This document shows, in pieces, positions 23,889 to 35,870 of a DNA stretch of 64,000 nucleotides. Position 1 is the stretch's first letter. Each line of letters opens with the position of its first letter. The position numbers were made by a program, and so were the translations under genes. The DNA is from Muscardinus avellanarius (lineage: Eukaryota; Chordata; Mammalia; Rodentia; Gliridae): contig OY726557.1 in NCBI GenBank assembly GCA_963383645.1, positions 125,528,895-125,592,894 of the forward strand, given 5' to 3'. The notes under the pieces were generated by a model. It made no database searches and had not been told where the DNA came from. It saw only the letters and a program-made list of their open reading frames with translations.

Positions 23889-23936
<48 letters not shown>

Positions 23937-24021
23937 GATAGATAGATAGATAGATAGATGATAGATAAGGGCTGGGGGTGTAGCTCAGTGGTAGAATGCC
24001 CCTTTCAATCCTTAGTACAAA
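23762..24021 (+). repeat. B1-dID/MEN-type SINE with (GATA)n in its linker
   Basis: The B1 half runs to about 23889, the ID half GGCTGGGGGTGTAGCTCAGT starts at about 23970, and an A tail ends the element. A (GATA)n array fills the linker. Confidence 0.85.
23890..23967 (+). repeat. (GATA)n microsatellite
   Basis: About 19 GATA units with two GAT interruptions, lying exactly between the two halves of a dimeric SINE. Confidence 0.95.
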
Positions 24022-24127
24022 AAAAAAAAAAACCCAGCTGGCAGCCAAACTTATGGCTGCAGATATATTTTGCCCACTTTGTTTATTGCTTTTTTGGCAA
24101 CTCCTTATCAGAATAACAAAATAATAA

Positions 24128-24170
24128 CTGGACTGGGAGTGTGCCTCAGTGGTAGAGCACCTGCAGGCTA
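24128..24170 (+). repeat. ID element fragment
   Basis: GGACTGGGAGTGTGCCTCAG TGGTAGAGCACC matches the 5' half of ID; the remainder is absent or diverged. Confidence 0.55.
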
Positions 24171-24439
24171 GACAGGTAGCTGAATAGTTGAGTGGGTGCT
24201 CAAGTGTTTAGCTGGTGGGATGGGGAACTGGGGAAGGAGGAACAGGGGAGGGGACCGAGTTAAAAATGCCTGCTGCAACCAGATGTTGTCTGATTTAGTG
24301 GAACCTACCAGATCTAACCAGGCAGAACCCTGCATTTTGGTGCCCATGGGGAAGCCTAACTCAGCCTCAGTCAAAGCAACTCAGGGCCTGAACACAGTAC
24401 CTGACACATTTATTAGTTATGGACTCAAAAGGTAGAAGG

Positions 24440-24575
24440 ACAAATAGATACATTCTTGGCCTAGGGGTCAGAAGAGGAGGTTTCAAGCTCTTCCAAGATC
24501 ACAGTGTGTGGCCCTGGGCAAGCTCCAGCCACTATCCCCAGTCTCCTCTTCTGGGAAACCAAGGCAAGGGTAGTA
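24440..24575 (+). repeat. MIR fragment
   Basis: GTGTGGCCCTGGGCAAGCTC and CCCAGTCTCCTCTTCTGGGA. Confidence 0.5.
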
Positions 24576-24579
24576 GCTT

Positions 24580-25390
24580 GTTTTAGCCCCAGGCTGAAAC
24601 GTGCTGCAGAAGCTGAGAGTCTGGGCTTGAAGGCGCCTCTGCCTCTGTAACCTCCAGGGCCCTGGGCGGGCTCTGGCTCAGGAAGCCTTGTTTGCAGCTC
24701 AGATCAGAGGCGGCCAATCCGCTGCTGAGATCTTCTGGAAAAGAGCCAGGGCGGCAGAGGCTGAGGCTGAGAAGAAGCCTCAGGTGTGTGAGGAGATTTT
24801 CCAGCCTACAGCCCTGAGGGCAGTGGGACCAGACTGTCCTTTGCCCTAGAAAGATCAGTCCTAGGGTCCCAAACATTCTCTCCTTCAAAGACCCAGGGGG
24901 AAAAAAGAGGACCTCCCAAGCAGGATGGACTTCTGCATGTGAGATGTTGCATCTGATCTCACTTCCCACAGCTGGCAGCATCAAGTCGATATTTTTCTGT
25001 GGTGCAGACAGAGTAAAGAGAGAATAAAGTGTTGAATTGTTTGGCATTATCAAGGATTTCAGCTCCCCAGGACGCCTGCATAAAGAGATGGAAATTTTAG
25101 CTGCCAGAGCCAAGAAACACACAGAAGTATATGAATTTATTACATATTATCTTTCCTTCTTCCAAACAGCCCTGGAAATGTCAAAAGATCATCTATTGTC
25201 TCACCGTTGATATAAAAACAGTTTCAGGTTGGTAGGCTCAGGGCTTGGGCACCAGGCAGGCGTGAGAGGCCATGGGCAGGGAGGCAGGGATTTCCAGGGC
25301 AACGTTCAGGAGGCCCAGCCTCTCTCTGGTGCTTCCTTGATGGGTATTGATTTCACAGATGGCATTTAAGCCAGGAAATTGTGCAATTAC
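24580..25390. other. Single-copy DNA, no gene seen
   Basis: The 179-codon minus frame (24583-25122) lacks recognisable protein character and splice context. Confidence 0.45.
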
Positions 25391-25394
25391 TTAA

Positions 25395-25735
25395 GTGCAT
25401 TGACCAAATCCTTTGGCTAACATTTACCAAGCACCTACTGTGTGCAAGTTCTGTGCATGGCGATGGCAGCTGCTGAGCTCCTTCTGCAGGGAGCTCAGGG
25501 CCCGATTCCTGCCTCACAGGGAGAAAGAACAGTCTTGGCATCTCAGATACAGCTTCTCTGCCCGCCTGGAAAATCCAGACCTGGGGTAGCTATGCTGCCT
25601 GGAGGAGGTCCAGGGAGGCCGCAGAGAAGGTGACCTTGGAGCCAGACCTTGGAGGATAGAAGAGCAAATACATTGCAGGCAAAGAGAACAGTAACATGGG
25701 TGTCATAAACAGAAAGGCTGTATGTAGCCACTGGA
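25395..25735 (+). repeat. L2 fragment
   Basis: TTTACCAAGCACCTACTGTG, then the ACCTTGGAGGATAGAAGAG and GCAGGCAAAGAGAACAGTAA segments. Confidence 0.6.
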
Positions 25736-25739
25736 CCTA

Positions 25740-28240
25740 GAAGTCGGGCCTGAGGTGGAGAGGACCCCAGTTTCCCAGCCCCTGGCCTACTGCTGAGTGA
25801 TGGGGACCTTCCGTCCCTGCTTTCCTCCAGTGGTGACTGAGGTGTGGCTCTCCACCTGTGAAGCTCCCCCTGACCTGCCCCTTGGCCACCTTCAGCAGGC
25901 CAGCCCACACTGCAGTGGGGCACCGGGCCTCCAGGGAGGGAGCTGGCCACTGGCTCACTCCCTGCCCCCTTTCCTTGGCTGGAGAAAGGTAGCTGTCATT
26001 GTTGGCCACCCTATGCACTGTGGGGCCATGGAGCCAAGGGTTTGAGTCAGGCTCTCCACAGCATTGTGGGTTTTCAAAATAAGGCTATCTCCTCCTCTAC
26101 TTCATTGTCAGGAGCTATCCGTCTCATGCATGACCTGATGCCTGATGAGAAAGTGGACGCAGGTCCCCAGCCAGCCCTAGCCCTCCTGGTCAGAAGGCTG
26201 AGAGTCTGCACTGCTCTGCTCTCCTGCCTCTGGCTGGACACTCCCTCAATGCTGGGCTCTGTGTCCTCTCCTCCGTGCCCTCTCTGCCTCTTTTTGCCCA
26301 GAAGAGCCTGGGAAATCAGAGAAATTGGGAAAGAATCAGAGTTGTGAGAAGCTTTTGGAGAATGCAGAACCCTGCATGCACCTGGTGCTTTCTGATGGAG
26401 CTGTGCTCTGAACCCCCAGCTCCTGCTCCACACTGTGGTCATTCACCATCAGTCTGCTCTTCCTGGCCCCCCATTCAGCCCCCAGAGGCAGATATGCAGA
26501 GGGTGCCTGCAGAGAGCCCAGGCCTCCATCAGCTCCTGTGCTCTAGGAGGGAGCCGGCTGTGGCCCAGGCTCTGCTTCTTATTTCAGCAGTAGCTCTTCT
26601 TGCTGCTCCCAGGCTGGGTGCTGAAAAACAGGTGGGAAGCTTCCCGTCACACAACGGTGTCTCTGTATCTTCTGAGACCTTAACCCCAGCTGGTTAACGG
26701 GGACCACAAGCCCTGGAAATAGATTACTTAAATTCCTTATTTTTGAATCCTGCTTGTCAGTTTGCTTAGCCTTTTTCACATTTATGTTTTTTAGGACCTT
26801 CCAACCACCCTGATGGGCAGCACAGCAAACGTTCTATCACCACCACCTTTGTGGATGAGCAGATGGGGTACAGACAAAACAATGTGCCCTAGGCCATGTA
26901 GCTAATTAGTGGCAGAGTGGGAACTCCAAGCTCCTGGCCATAGCCTCAGAGCCCCCCAACAGCCCCAGGCAGGCCCCAGACATGGGAAAAGAAGTGGGGT
27001 GCACCGTGAATCCTTTCTTGTCAGTAGCCAGTGCTGGTATGTGCAAGTGGGTGCTGAGTCCCCCAGGCCCTGCCTTGGGCTCTTTCTTGGTGACTTATGG
27101 CTTCAAGGATTCCTTCCAATTCAATGTGACCTGGTCCATGGCTCCATCACAAACGATTTCTTCCTTCATCAGAGAATTGGCTTCAATATTTTTGAGGAAA
27201 GTTGAAAAGAAATAGGGAGGCAAAGCCATATTCCCACCACAGAACTAGAGAAGGAATTGGACTTAACAAAGGGGCAGGTACTGGGAACATGAACCCCTAA
27301 AATACTCCCTGCCTTATTGCAGGATGTATTATCTTATGGGAGATACAGGCTGACAGGGAATCCTGCACAAGCAAAGAGGAATACTTAGGTTCTCCTGTCC
27401 ATTGCAAAACCTCCTCAATCATCCCTCCTGTCAGATATAAGACCGATCTGATGAGAAAAAGTGACAGGTCATGGGATAGAATAATCCCAGAGGGCCTCTT
27501 CCAGAATGCAGAGATGTTCCCAGAGTCTGAAAGCAGCAAGAGACCTAGTAGGACAGAACCATCCTCATTGCAGGGAGCCTCAGCAGCCTGCCAGATCCAG
27601 GAAATGTCCTAGGACCTCCATAAAGGAGGCCGTTCCAGTGGGGCTGCCTTGAAACAGGGCCACTTGGATAGAGACCAAGGAAAGCAGATACCCTGGGGCC
27701 CTCCATGCTCAGCTCTAGCTCTGGCCCTGAAAGGAAGACTTTCCATCCCCCTTGCCTGGAACCCCCCTGGCTTACGGGAAGCTGGGTGTTATCTTAAGGT
27801 CTGTAAACGGTCTGCCTGCTTTCCCAGCTGGAGCTGTTCATTCAGAACAATTAACATGCAGCTTAGAGATGGAATGGAACATATGGCAGGGGGTCCCCAG
27901 GAGCTAGCATGTGGCAGCCCAAGAAGGAGGGGAGCAGTCTGGGAGGCACCAGAGGGGTTGTTTGAGAGGGGCGGGTCTCTGAGCTCACTGCCTGGTCCCA
28001 GCACACCTGGTACACCTGCTTTTAGTATTGAAGGGCTGGTGCAAACTCCTTATGCACTTCAAGTCATAAATGCCTTAAATGTCCCCCAAGTCAGCAGTTT
28101 ATGTCAAGAGGCGTGAAGAGCCCCACAAGCCTGCATGATGTCCTTCCCTGGTGAGCTTCAGGGCAAGCGTGCAGGGATGATATAGGGTGAGGGTGGAGAT
28201 ACGGAGGGACTGGTGTCTACCCAGGCACTCTTAGGCTTTT
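25740..28240. other. Single-copy DNA with one MIR, no gene seen
   Basis: No supported exon, promoter or RNA gene in this 2.5 kb. Confidence 0.45.
26785..26945 (-). repeat. MIR fragment (antisense)
   Basis: GGATGAGCAGATGGGGTACA and CATGTAGCTAATTAGTGGCA. Confidence 0.65.
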
Positions 28241-28244
28241 GTTT

Positions 28245-28385
28245 ATGCACTAAGTATAAATGGAAGGTGTATTGCATGCCAAGGACTGTTCTGGGAATTT
28301 GAAATGCATCTCTGAAGAAAAGAAGCCAAGCTCCTTGCCTGCATGGAGTTTTCATTCTAGTAGAGACTATAATACATACGGAAAT
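28245..28385 (+). repeat. L2 fragment
   Basis: CTTGCCTGCATGGAGTTTTC ATTCTAGTAGAG. Confidence 0.6.
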
Positions 28386-28537
28386 TGATGCAGGGGTAGA
28401 AGGTGCATCAGCCTCCTGAAATCAACCTCTGGGTGGAGTATCCATTTTCCAAAATGCCTGGGACCTGAAGTGTTCCAGGTTTCGGATACTTTTGGATTTT
28501 GCAATATTTGCATACACATGAAATATCATCCCTTCAT

Positions 28538-28675
28538 CCCTGTGTGCAGTGGTACACACTTATAATCCCAGCTACTCGGGAGGTTGAGTAAAATATAAAA
28601 ATGAATGGGGATATAGCTCATAGATAGAGCACCCCTGGTTCAATGTCAGTATGAAAGAAAGACAGACAGACAGAC
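28538..28675 (+). repeat. Internally deleted B1-dID/MEN-type SINE
   Basis: The B1 half is cut short after GGGAGGTTGAG and joins the linker and an ID half (GGGGATATAGCTCATAGATA). The tail has become (AGAC)n. Confidence 0.7.
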
Positions 28676-28884
28676 TTGCAATTCATCTGTGTTTCACATA
28701 GACCGAAGGGAATTATATATGATATTTTCAGTGCATCCCCATTTCCACTGCATCCTGTCACAAGAATTCAGGGGTGGAATTCTTCACTGTGGTATTATGT
28801 GGGCGCTTCATAAGAACCAGACTTCAGAGCATTTCAGTATTTGGATTTTCAGACTAGGGATACCCAACTTGTACACGGAAGTAC

Positions 28885-29000
28885 TGTGATTCCATTTTAT
28901 ACACAGGGATGTGAAAACCAGAAGAGTTCGAGAAAGCACACTCGGGTTCTCTGGGATGGTAAATGGTGGAGCCTGGACTTAACCCCATCTGGCTCGTAGC
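28885..29000 (-). repeat. MIR fragment (antisense)
   Basis: CCATTTTATACACAGGGATG, then AATGGTGGAGCCTGGACTTA. Confidence 0.5.
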
Positions 29001-29222
29001 ACTCACCTTGCCTGGAAATGTGATGCGGCGTCCTCCTGGACAGCTCCAGGTTAGGACTTCAAATGGTGATAGCCATGGAGACCCAGGGCAAAAGCAGCGC
29101 TCAGAGACTGCCACACTTTTACTGGCAATCAGGTGGCCTGTCTGAGGTCATATGCCCAGTTATACTTTTAGAACTGAATCCTAGACGTCTGGCTTGTCAG
29201 CAAAGGGTCTTTTTCCCCCTTG

Positions 29223-29617
29223 TCTTCCTTCCTTCCTTCCTTCCTTCCTTCCTTCCTTCCTTCCTTCCTTCCTTTCCCTTCCCTTCCCTTCCCTTCCCCT
29301 CCCTTCCCTTCCCTTCCCTTCCCCTTCCTTCTTTCCTTCCTTCCTCCCTCCCTCCCTCCCTCCCTCCCTCCCTCCTCCCTCCCTCCCTCTCTTCTTTCTT
29401 TCTTCCCTTGCTTTCATGTGTGTGATGTTGGGAATTGAACCCAGGGGCATTCTACCCCCAAGCTACACCCCCAGCCCTATTTTATTTTTATTTTGAAACA
29501 GAGTCTCACTGAGTTGTTAAGGACCTCACTAAGTCACTGAGACTGGCTTTGAACCTGCACTCCTGCCTCAGCCTCCCAAGTACTGGGATTTTAAACATGT
29601 GCCACCATGACCAGCTG
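29223..29617 (-). repeat. B1-dID/MEN-type SINE with long polypyrimidine tail region
   Basis: The ID half begins near 29428 (GTTGGGAATTGAACCCAGGG) and the B1 half ends at CATGACCAGCTGGCC. The tail side (29223-29409) is 187 nt of uninterrupted C/T: (TTCC)n, (CCCTT)n, then (CCCT)n. Confidence 0.8.
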
Positions 29618-30149
29618 GCCAAGGGCTTATCTAGCAAACCACACCAACATGCTTTATCTTTTTGGCAAGCCCACAATTGTGGTCTTAAAAAGAGCCAGTC
29701 TTCTACCCACTCCCTGTGTCCCTCTGTGCTTCAGAGACCACATACATACCCTCCACACCCGCGTTAGTCCCAGGTCAGAGGCCCATGTGGTCTGAACAGT
29801 GGCTGGCTTTGGGAACCATAGCTGGAGAGGGAACCTCCAAATGGCATTGCTACCTCTTCTGCCCACGTCTTCACATGCTCCAAGGTATGGCTGTAAACAG
29901 GTGTCTTACAGAACCAGGAGCTAAACAGCACCCTGACTGGAAGAAAAATTGCAGTAACTGCACTGGGGGTGACTGCGAAGATGGAGGGAGGGGAGAGCAG
30001 AGACGCGCTGACCGAAATGTGCTGCTTAAATTGGAGCCCAGGGCAGGTAGAGAACAGAGCTACAAATCCAGCCTCCTGAAAGAATATTCTGAATGTAGGA
30101 GACACAAGCTCACTTAAAATATATCTGAGATGAGAACCAAAGATCGTTA

Positions 30150-30310
30150 TTTTTGAGCAAGGATATAAAATGCTAAACACTGCCTTTATTGGTCCTTTTT
30201 AAAAGCCAGGTGTAAAATACTGCCATTCCCAAGATTGTGTTTTCCCTTTTTTTCCCTTTAATGGCAGAAATTAAAATCTCCTTAAGCCATTAGCCATCCT
30301 TCCCCAAGGC
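30150..30310. promoter_or_regulatory. Conserved-looking noncoding island
   Basis: Repeat-free T/A-rich stretch with TTTAATGGC, AAATTAAAATC and TTAAGCCATTAGCC. Texture only. Confidence 0.14.
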
Positions 30311-31234
30311 GAGTCCCCCGAGTGGCTCTTCCAGGGACCCCTGTTCTTGCCCAGGAGGTATGGTAGCTGTGCCACCAAGCTGCTCACACCCCTTCCTAGC
30401 CTTCCTTCACCCCCATTGGTACCAAATGCCCGCCTGGCAGCAGGTGGCTGAAAAAGCTAAGAAGTTTTATGGGTCTGCCCTAGCAGACCCTGGCTCCCAG
30501 TGCTTGCCAATTTGGCTGGGTGCTACCCACTCACAAATACTTAACGCTAAAGATATTCAACCCACTGGAGTGCCGCCAGGCATGCCCGTCCCCAGGGGAA
30601 GGCGCTCAGTGACGCAGCCTTGGGGGTCATTGAATGCCACTGTGGCTCCCAGGGCCCCTTCTCCTAGGCTGGCTTTTATTTTTTTTTTCTTCTCATACTT
30701 TCTTTTTTTTTTTTTTAACTTTTCTTTCCATCAAAGGCTGGTGCTACCAGAGAAAAAGTTCATAAAAATGTTATGTCCACCATAAAACCCCTAATGTGGC
30801 ATTCTGCATGATCCATGCATTAACATTAACATTTCCCAGACAGTTATTGTGAGATAATGGTCCCAGCTATAATTCAGCGGTAACGTTCCTCCGAGCAAAT
30901 GTTATGGAGGAATAAATGACTTGCCGAGCAGGCTGCGGCAGTGGGAGCAGGGGAGAGGAGAGCAGCTTGCAAATGCAGACCCTGGACCTCAGCAACCCCA
31001 GCTGGGGTGTGGAGCACTCAGGGGCTTGTTCCAAATCTGACCCCGGGCTCTCTGGGGACCATGAGACCAAGCCCCTCTGCCCCTCTACTCCCCTTTTACA
31101 CAAATCCCATCCTTCTTTCTATTGCTGTTTTGGGAATATTTGCCTGGAGAAAGGATTCAAGGCCTTGGGGAGGCATAGGTACAACTGGTAGTGTAACAAA
31201 GGACACTGGTATTTTATTTTATTTTATTTTATTT

Positions 31235-31344
31235 GTGGTACTGGGGTTCCTGGAAGCCCTTCTACCTCCGGGCTACACTCCCAGACTATATAATATATAT
31301 AATATATATATATATATAATATATAATATATAATATATATATTA

Positions 31345-31394
<50 letters not shown>

Positions 31395-31416
31395 TGCGCC
31401 ACCATGCCCGGCTGGA
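31235..31416 (-). repeat. B1-dID/MEN-type SINE whose middle is now (TA)n and (CA)n
   Basis: ID half GTACTGGGGTTCCTGGAAGC to CACTCCCAGAC. Then an AT repeat (31286-31345) and a (CA)n repeat (31346-31391), then only the B1 outer end GCATGCGCCACCATGCCCGG. Confidence 0.75.
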
Positions 31417-31949
31417 CATTGGTATTTTAGCCAGCACCCTTCTTCCCCTTTCTCCTCCCCTGTGGGCCTAGCACCTCAGTTGGAGCTTTATCACCTTGCA
31501 TTTTTATTATTTGTTCTTCGTGCCCATGTCACCTACCCTAACTGTGCCCTTCTTAAGAGCAACATTCACATCTTCATCTTTTTGGTGATCTAGCACAAAG
31601 TAGATATTCAATATGGATGGACGAATGGGTGAGTGAATAGTTGGATGGTTGGTGCATGGATAGATGGATGGATGAATGAATAGATGGAAAGTTGAGGGTC
31701 AACTTTCCAGAATGGCCAATGATCCAGAATGAAAGCAGATCATACGATGAATGAATTGAGGAAAATACCCTAAAACAGCATTTATGAATCAAAATAATAA
31801 AGCTATGAGCCAGAATGGATCTTGGTATTTGTCTGCTGTATTCAATTCACTTTTCAGAGAGAAAAGACCTAGAGAAGTCAGTGTTGTTGCCAGGGCTAGA
31901 ACTCTGGACCACCAATCCACCTGGCTGCCATCTTGGCACTATTTGCAAG

Positions 31950-32110
31950 GATAATAATATGCAAAAAGATCATTTTCTGCCCTTGAGGATCTTGCTTCTT
32001 AGCAGAGAAAACATATCATACACAAGCACAATTCACCATAGCTCAAGGAAGAACAGAGAGCGCTGCAGGGGAGTCTAAAAAAACTACCATAAAGGAGATG
32101 TGCCTAGAAG
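31950..32110 (+). repeat. L2 fragment
   Basis: TTCTGCCCTTGAGGATCTTG and following diverged L2. Confidence 0.45.
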
Positions 32111-32989
32111 ATGCATGAGACCCTCATAGCCAACTCTGAAGAGGAGGGACCATTGAGACAGAGAGGCAGAGTGGGCAACACCACAGAGATGATGAGGAAC
32201 AGAATTTCTCCAAGATACTGTATCTGTAGACGTCAAGTACAAAGTCCCAGGGGACCACTGTGGCATGAGGATGGCTTTCCTTAGAATGAGCCCATGACTG
32301 TTTCTTGCTACTCTTCCCATGTAGACCATGTCCTGGCCATGAAGTTTAGCTCTCTGGCTTGTGCCTGGGCTGGACACGGAAAGATTAAGTGGGAGCCACA
32401 TTCCTTCAAAAATGCTAGGAGGAAGAGAGAAATCTCTGTGAAAAGTAGGAGGGACAACGTTGGGTGTTTTCCAAATGATCCATGTCAAGGTCAACATGAT
32501 CTCTCCCAGGAGTGGTTCCTCAGAATGCAGGATGAGAGTTAAGTTATCAGGGAAGGAGATGGTGACCCTGGAGAGGCTATGCCCCAATCAGAAGCATCTT
32601 TCTCATTCAGGGGTCTCAGAACATCCTGGAGCAGGAAGGAAGGATCCTTGGAGAGCAACTGGTAGAACCTGCTCTGCTGCAGAGGGATCTCAAGGCAGGC
32701 CTCCATTCTCCTCCTGGGGTTCCTGGTGCAGACAGCCCGGTTCTCACTGGTAGAATTCTGTCACTTCCACCCCTCTAGCCAAGACTTGCTCTCTGGGCAG
32801 CAAACACCTTGTCAGCCCAACTGTCCTTTGCACCAAGTTCCTTCTGTGATAGAGATGGCAGTCACGCCTCTTCTGGGTCTTCCGTTCTTTAGGTGTGTTC
32901 CTTTCTCCAGGATGCTAGCCTTCCCCAACAGGTGTAATCCATATCATCAGTGGTCCTCTTATAAGGTACACATGTTCCTCAGTGGGGGC

Positions 32990-33067
32990 AGGGGAGGAAG
33001 AGAGGTTGATCGATGGGTACTTAGTTATAGTTAGGAATAAGATGTTCTGGTATGGTAACTACAGATA

Positions 33068-33166
<99 letters not shown>

Positions 33167-33560
33167 TAGGGATTGAACCTAGGGGCATTCTACCTCCAAG
33201 TGACATCCCCAGTCCTTTTTTAAAATTTTTATTTTGAAACAGGGTCTCACTAAGTTGCTAAGGGCCTTGCTAAGTTGCTGAGGCTGGTCTTGAACGTATG
33301 ATCCTCCTGTCTCAGCCTCCCAAGTCCTGGGGTTACAGGTGTGCACCACCATGCTAGGTTACACTGCATATTTCAAAACTCTTAGGAGAAAGGATTTTAC
33401 ATGTTTTTCCATAAAGAAATGATAAATGTTTTAGGAGATATGTTTAACTTGGTTTAGAGAGTATACAAGATATACATGTATCGAAACATCACATGGTACC
33501 CCACAAATATATACAATTGGACATTTTAGTTAAAAATAAATTTAATTTAAATTTTAAAAG
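32990..33560 (+). mobile_element. L1 3' UTR (L1MA-like), split by a SINE
   Basis: Left part GATGGGTACTTAGTTATAG to GGTAACTACAGATAACAATC. Right part after the SINE includes AAATGATAAATGTTTTAGG and TACATGTATCGAAACATCAC. Confidence 0.7.
33072..33357 (-). repeat. B1-dID/MEN-type SINE with (CT)n tail, inside an L1 3' end
   Basis: Tail (CT)n at 33072-33162, ID half from 33167, B1 half ending CACCACCATGCTAGG. L1 sequence resumes after it. Confidence 0.85.
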
Positions 33561-34215
33561 GAGTAAATGTATATTATATTTTGGACAGTTAAAAAATGTC
33601 CTTTATTAAGATCTAAATTATGGCCTTCATTGGATTCTAGCCATGAACTCATCAGCCTCAGATTGCAAATGTCTTTTTAAATTTTTTTTCATTTTTTGGC
33701 AAGTGTATTTCAACCAGTGTTCTCAACTGGTGCCTGTTGAATTTCCATCAAACTTTTTTCCTACGTGAAATGATTTTAAGCTCTGTCTTCCTTACTTCCA
33801 TACTTTGCATTTTACTGTAACAGTATAAATTTATACTTATCTTTATTCAACATCGTCTTCCTGCTTTCTGCCTGTCATTCTCGCTGCACAAGCTCTTTCT
33901 CAATCTTTTTTTCTCTTTAAACACATGAACTATCCCCTCCAGTGTGTGGAATGGTCTAACATGATTCAGGTCAGTGGTGGAATGCTCAGTTGTACACAGC
34001 TGGTTACTTCAACATGAAAACCTCCCTCCAGATGAAATTTAGTCCGTGGTAGTGATTGGGAATAACCATTCTAGCTAAACACTCACCTACCTCTAATTGC
34101 ATCCAACTTACTTCTCCATCCTATCTAAAAAAAACATTATGCAAGTCATTTTATTTCATACTGAAAGCAAAACACTCCTCAGTATTTTCTTTATCTTCCA
34201 ACCTATTAAAAATAG

Positions 34216-34218
<3 letters not shown>

Positions 34219-34249
<31 letters not shown>
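34219..34249 (+). repeat. (GT)n microsatellite
   Basis: About 15 GT units. Confidence 0.95.
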
Positions 34250-34252
<3 letters not shown>

Positions 34253-34685
34253 TTTTGTTAGCCATTAATGTTAAACACTGCCAGGAAGCTTCCAGAATCC
34301 AGTGTTTGCTATATTATGAGAATAGGGACAACTTTTGCCTATTTCTGTCTCTAAAGAGTTTTTTTCATCAGTTCATGAACAGCTCACAGTGGTCCTACGA
34401 TTCCATCTTGAAGCTCTTTCTACACGCTGAGAGGCAGTTTGCTGGTGTCCTTACCCTGGAGTTTTATTTAAAGTTGTGAGATATAGTTTACCATCATGCC
34501 CTTACCTGTCGCAAACTTGAACCCTTTTAAAATCATCTTGGTTTGATGATCATTGTTCTTGAAAATCACAAAGCAAAGTGGGAAAATCATGAATTGTCCT
34601 TCTGTCATCTGGGAACTTTGTAGGTCTGCCATGGGCTGGAGCTCCCTCATTACTTTTTCTTTCTGTTTTGTTCCAAGCATTACTT

Positions 34686-34688
<3 letters not shown>

Positions 34689-34735
<47 letters not shown>

Positions 34736-34840
34736 AGGAGAAGAAGAAGAAGAAGAAGGAGGAGGAGGAGGAGGAGGAGGAGGAGGAGGAGGAGGAGGAG
34801 GGGAGGGGAGGGGAGGGGAGGGGAGGAGAGGGAGAAGGAA
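34689..34840 (+). repeat. 152-nt pure polypurine tract
   Basis: (GA)n, (GAA)n, (GGA)n and (GGGGA)n in series with no pyrimidine. Confidence 0.95.
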
Positions 34841-34956
34841 TATGTGTGGATATATAGGAATTGCAGAAGTGTTTTCAGATGACAGTTCATTCTGGTCTTT
34901 GGCTTTTTCAACTGCAGTTGCAACAGGTTCTGGGTAATCTTTCATATCACTTCTTT

Positions 34957-35152
34957 TTTTGTTGTTTGTTTTTGGTGGTACTGGGGTTCCTGGAAACCCT
35001 TCTATCTCTGGGCTACACTCCCAGCCCTATTTTATACTTTTTATTTGGAAACGGTTTCTTAAGCCAGTGCAGCTGGCTTCAAACCTACGTGATCCTCCTG
35101 TCTTCCCCTCCCAAGCCCAGGGATTACAAGCGTGCGCCACCACGCCCAGCCA
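34957..35152 (-). repeat. B1-dID/MEN-type SINE, GGTCTGG subfamily
   Basis: Antisense copy with the variant ID half GGTACTGGGGTTCCTGGAAA. B1 half ends GCGCCACCACGCCCAGCC. Confidence 0.85.
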
Positions 35153-35334
35153 CTTATTTTTAAGTCCTTCCGTTCATTGTTTGTACATGGGCTTTCAAGT
35201 CATCACAGAGCTCAGATGTGAAAAGGAAGATTCAGACAAAGGTGTGACAACCACTACATTTCACATTCCCCATTAGGAAGACGTGGATTCAGCCTTACCC
35301 TATGTCCCAGTCTTCCTTAGAAACACTGTTAAGA

Positions 35335-35600
35335 AGTCAACCCAGCCAATATTCTCTATCAATGTTATGCCCAAGGCACAGTACCAGACACTTGTGAGTG
35401 GTACAAAAGAGAACCAGAATTGTCCTTGCCTTAGACCCCATGGACGACACAAATGGCTATAGCCCTGATACTAGAACATACAAAGTCTTGTGAGGACACA
35501 AAGGGGAAAAGGCCATGTTTGCCTGTGAAAATCTGGGGAAGATGCATGAAGAGGTGACTTCCCCAGGGAAGTCAGGGCAGAGTGGCAGAAGTCAGAAATG
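35335..35600 (+). repeat. L2 fragment
   Basis: GCACAGTACCAGACACTTG, then CAGAATTGTCCTTGCCTTAG. Confidence 0.5.
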
Positions 35601-35714
35601 CAGCCATAGCTTGATCACAATGCTTCTTCAAATAAACCCATCAGCACTTTCTCCAAACCTATTCTTCCTCTGGAATCCTAATTTTAAAAAAATGACATTG
35701 TTGTCCTCCTTTAA

Positions 35715-35870
35715 AAAATTGAATACTGAACTTAGAATCAAAAGATCTGAATTTGCATCTAGGATCCAGCATCTTAGGTCAAAAGAGTCCCTTAGTGTCT
35801 CTGCGCTCCTGTTTCTTCATCTGCTAAATGGGGGAATGGCGCCTAGGCTCTCTCCTCACCTGGGACAGTG
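35715..35870 (+). repeat. MIR fragment
   Basis: GAATCAAAAGATCTGAATTT and TTCATCTGCTAAATGGGGGA. Confidence 0.65.

Noticed and set aside
23890..23967. A CRISPR-like repeat array
   Set aside because: 4-bp tandem microsatellite with no spacers, in a mammalian SINE.
24583..25122. 179-codon minus-strand frame
   Set aside because: Leucine/serine-rich with no domain, no splice context and no matching neighbour exon.
32084..32587. 167-codon minus-strand frame
   Set aside because: Partly overlaps L2-like sequence and has no domain that I recognise.
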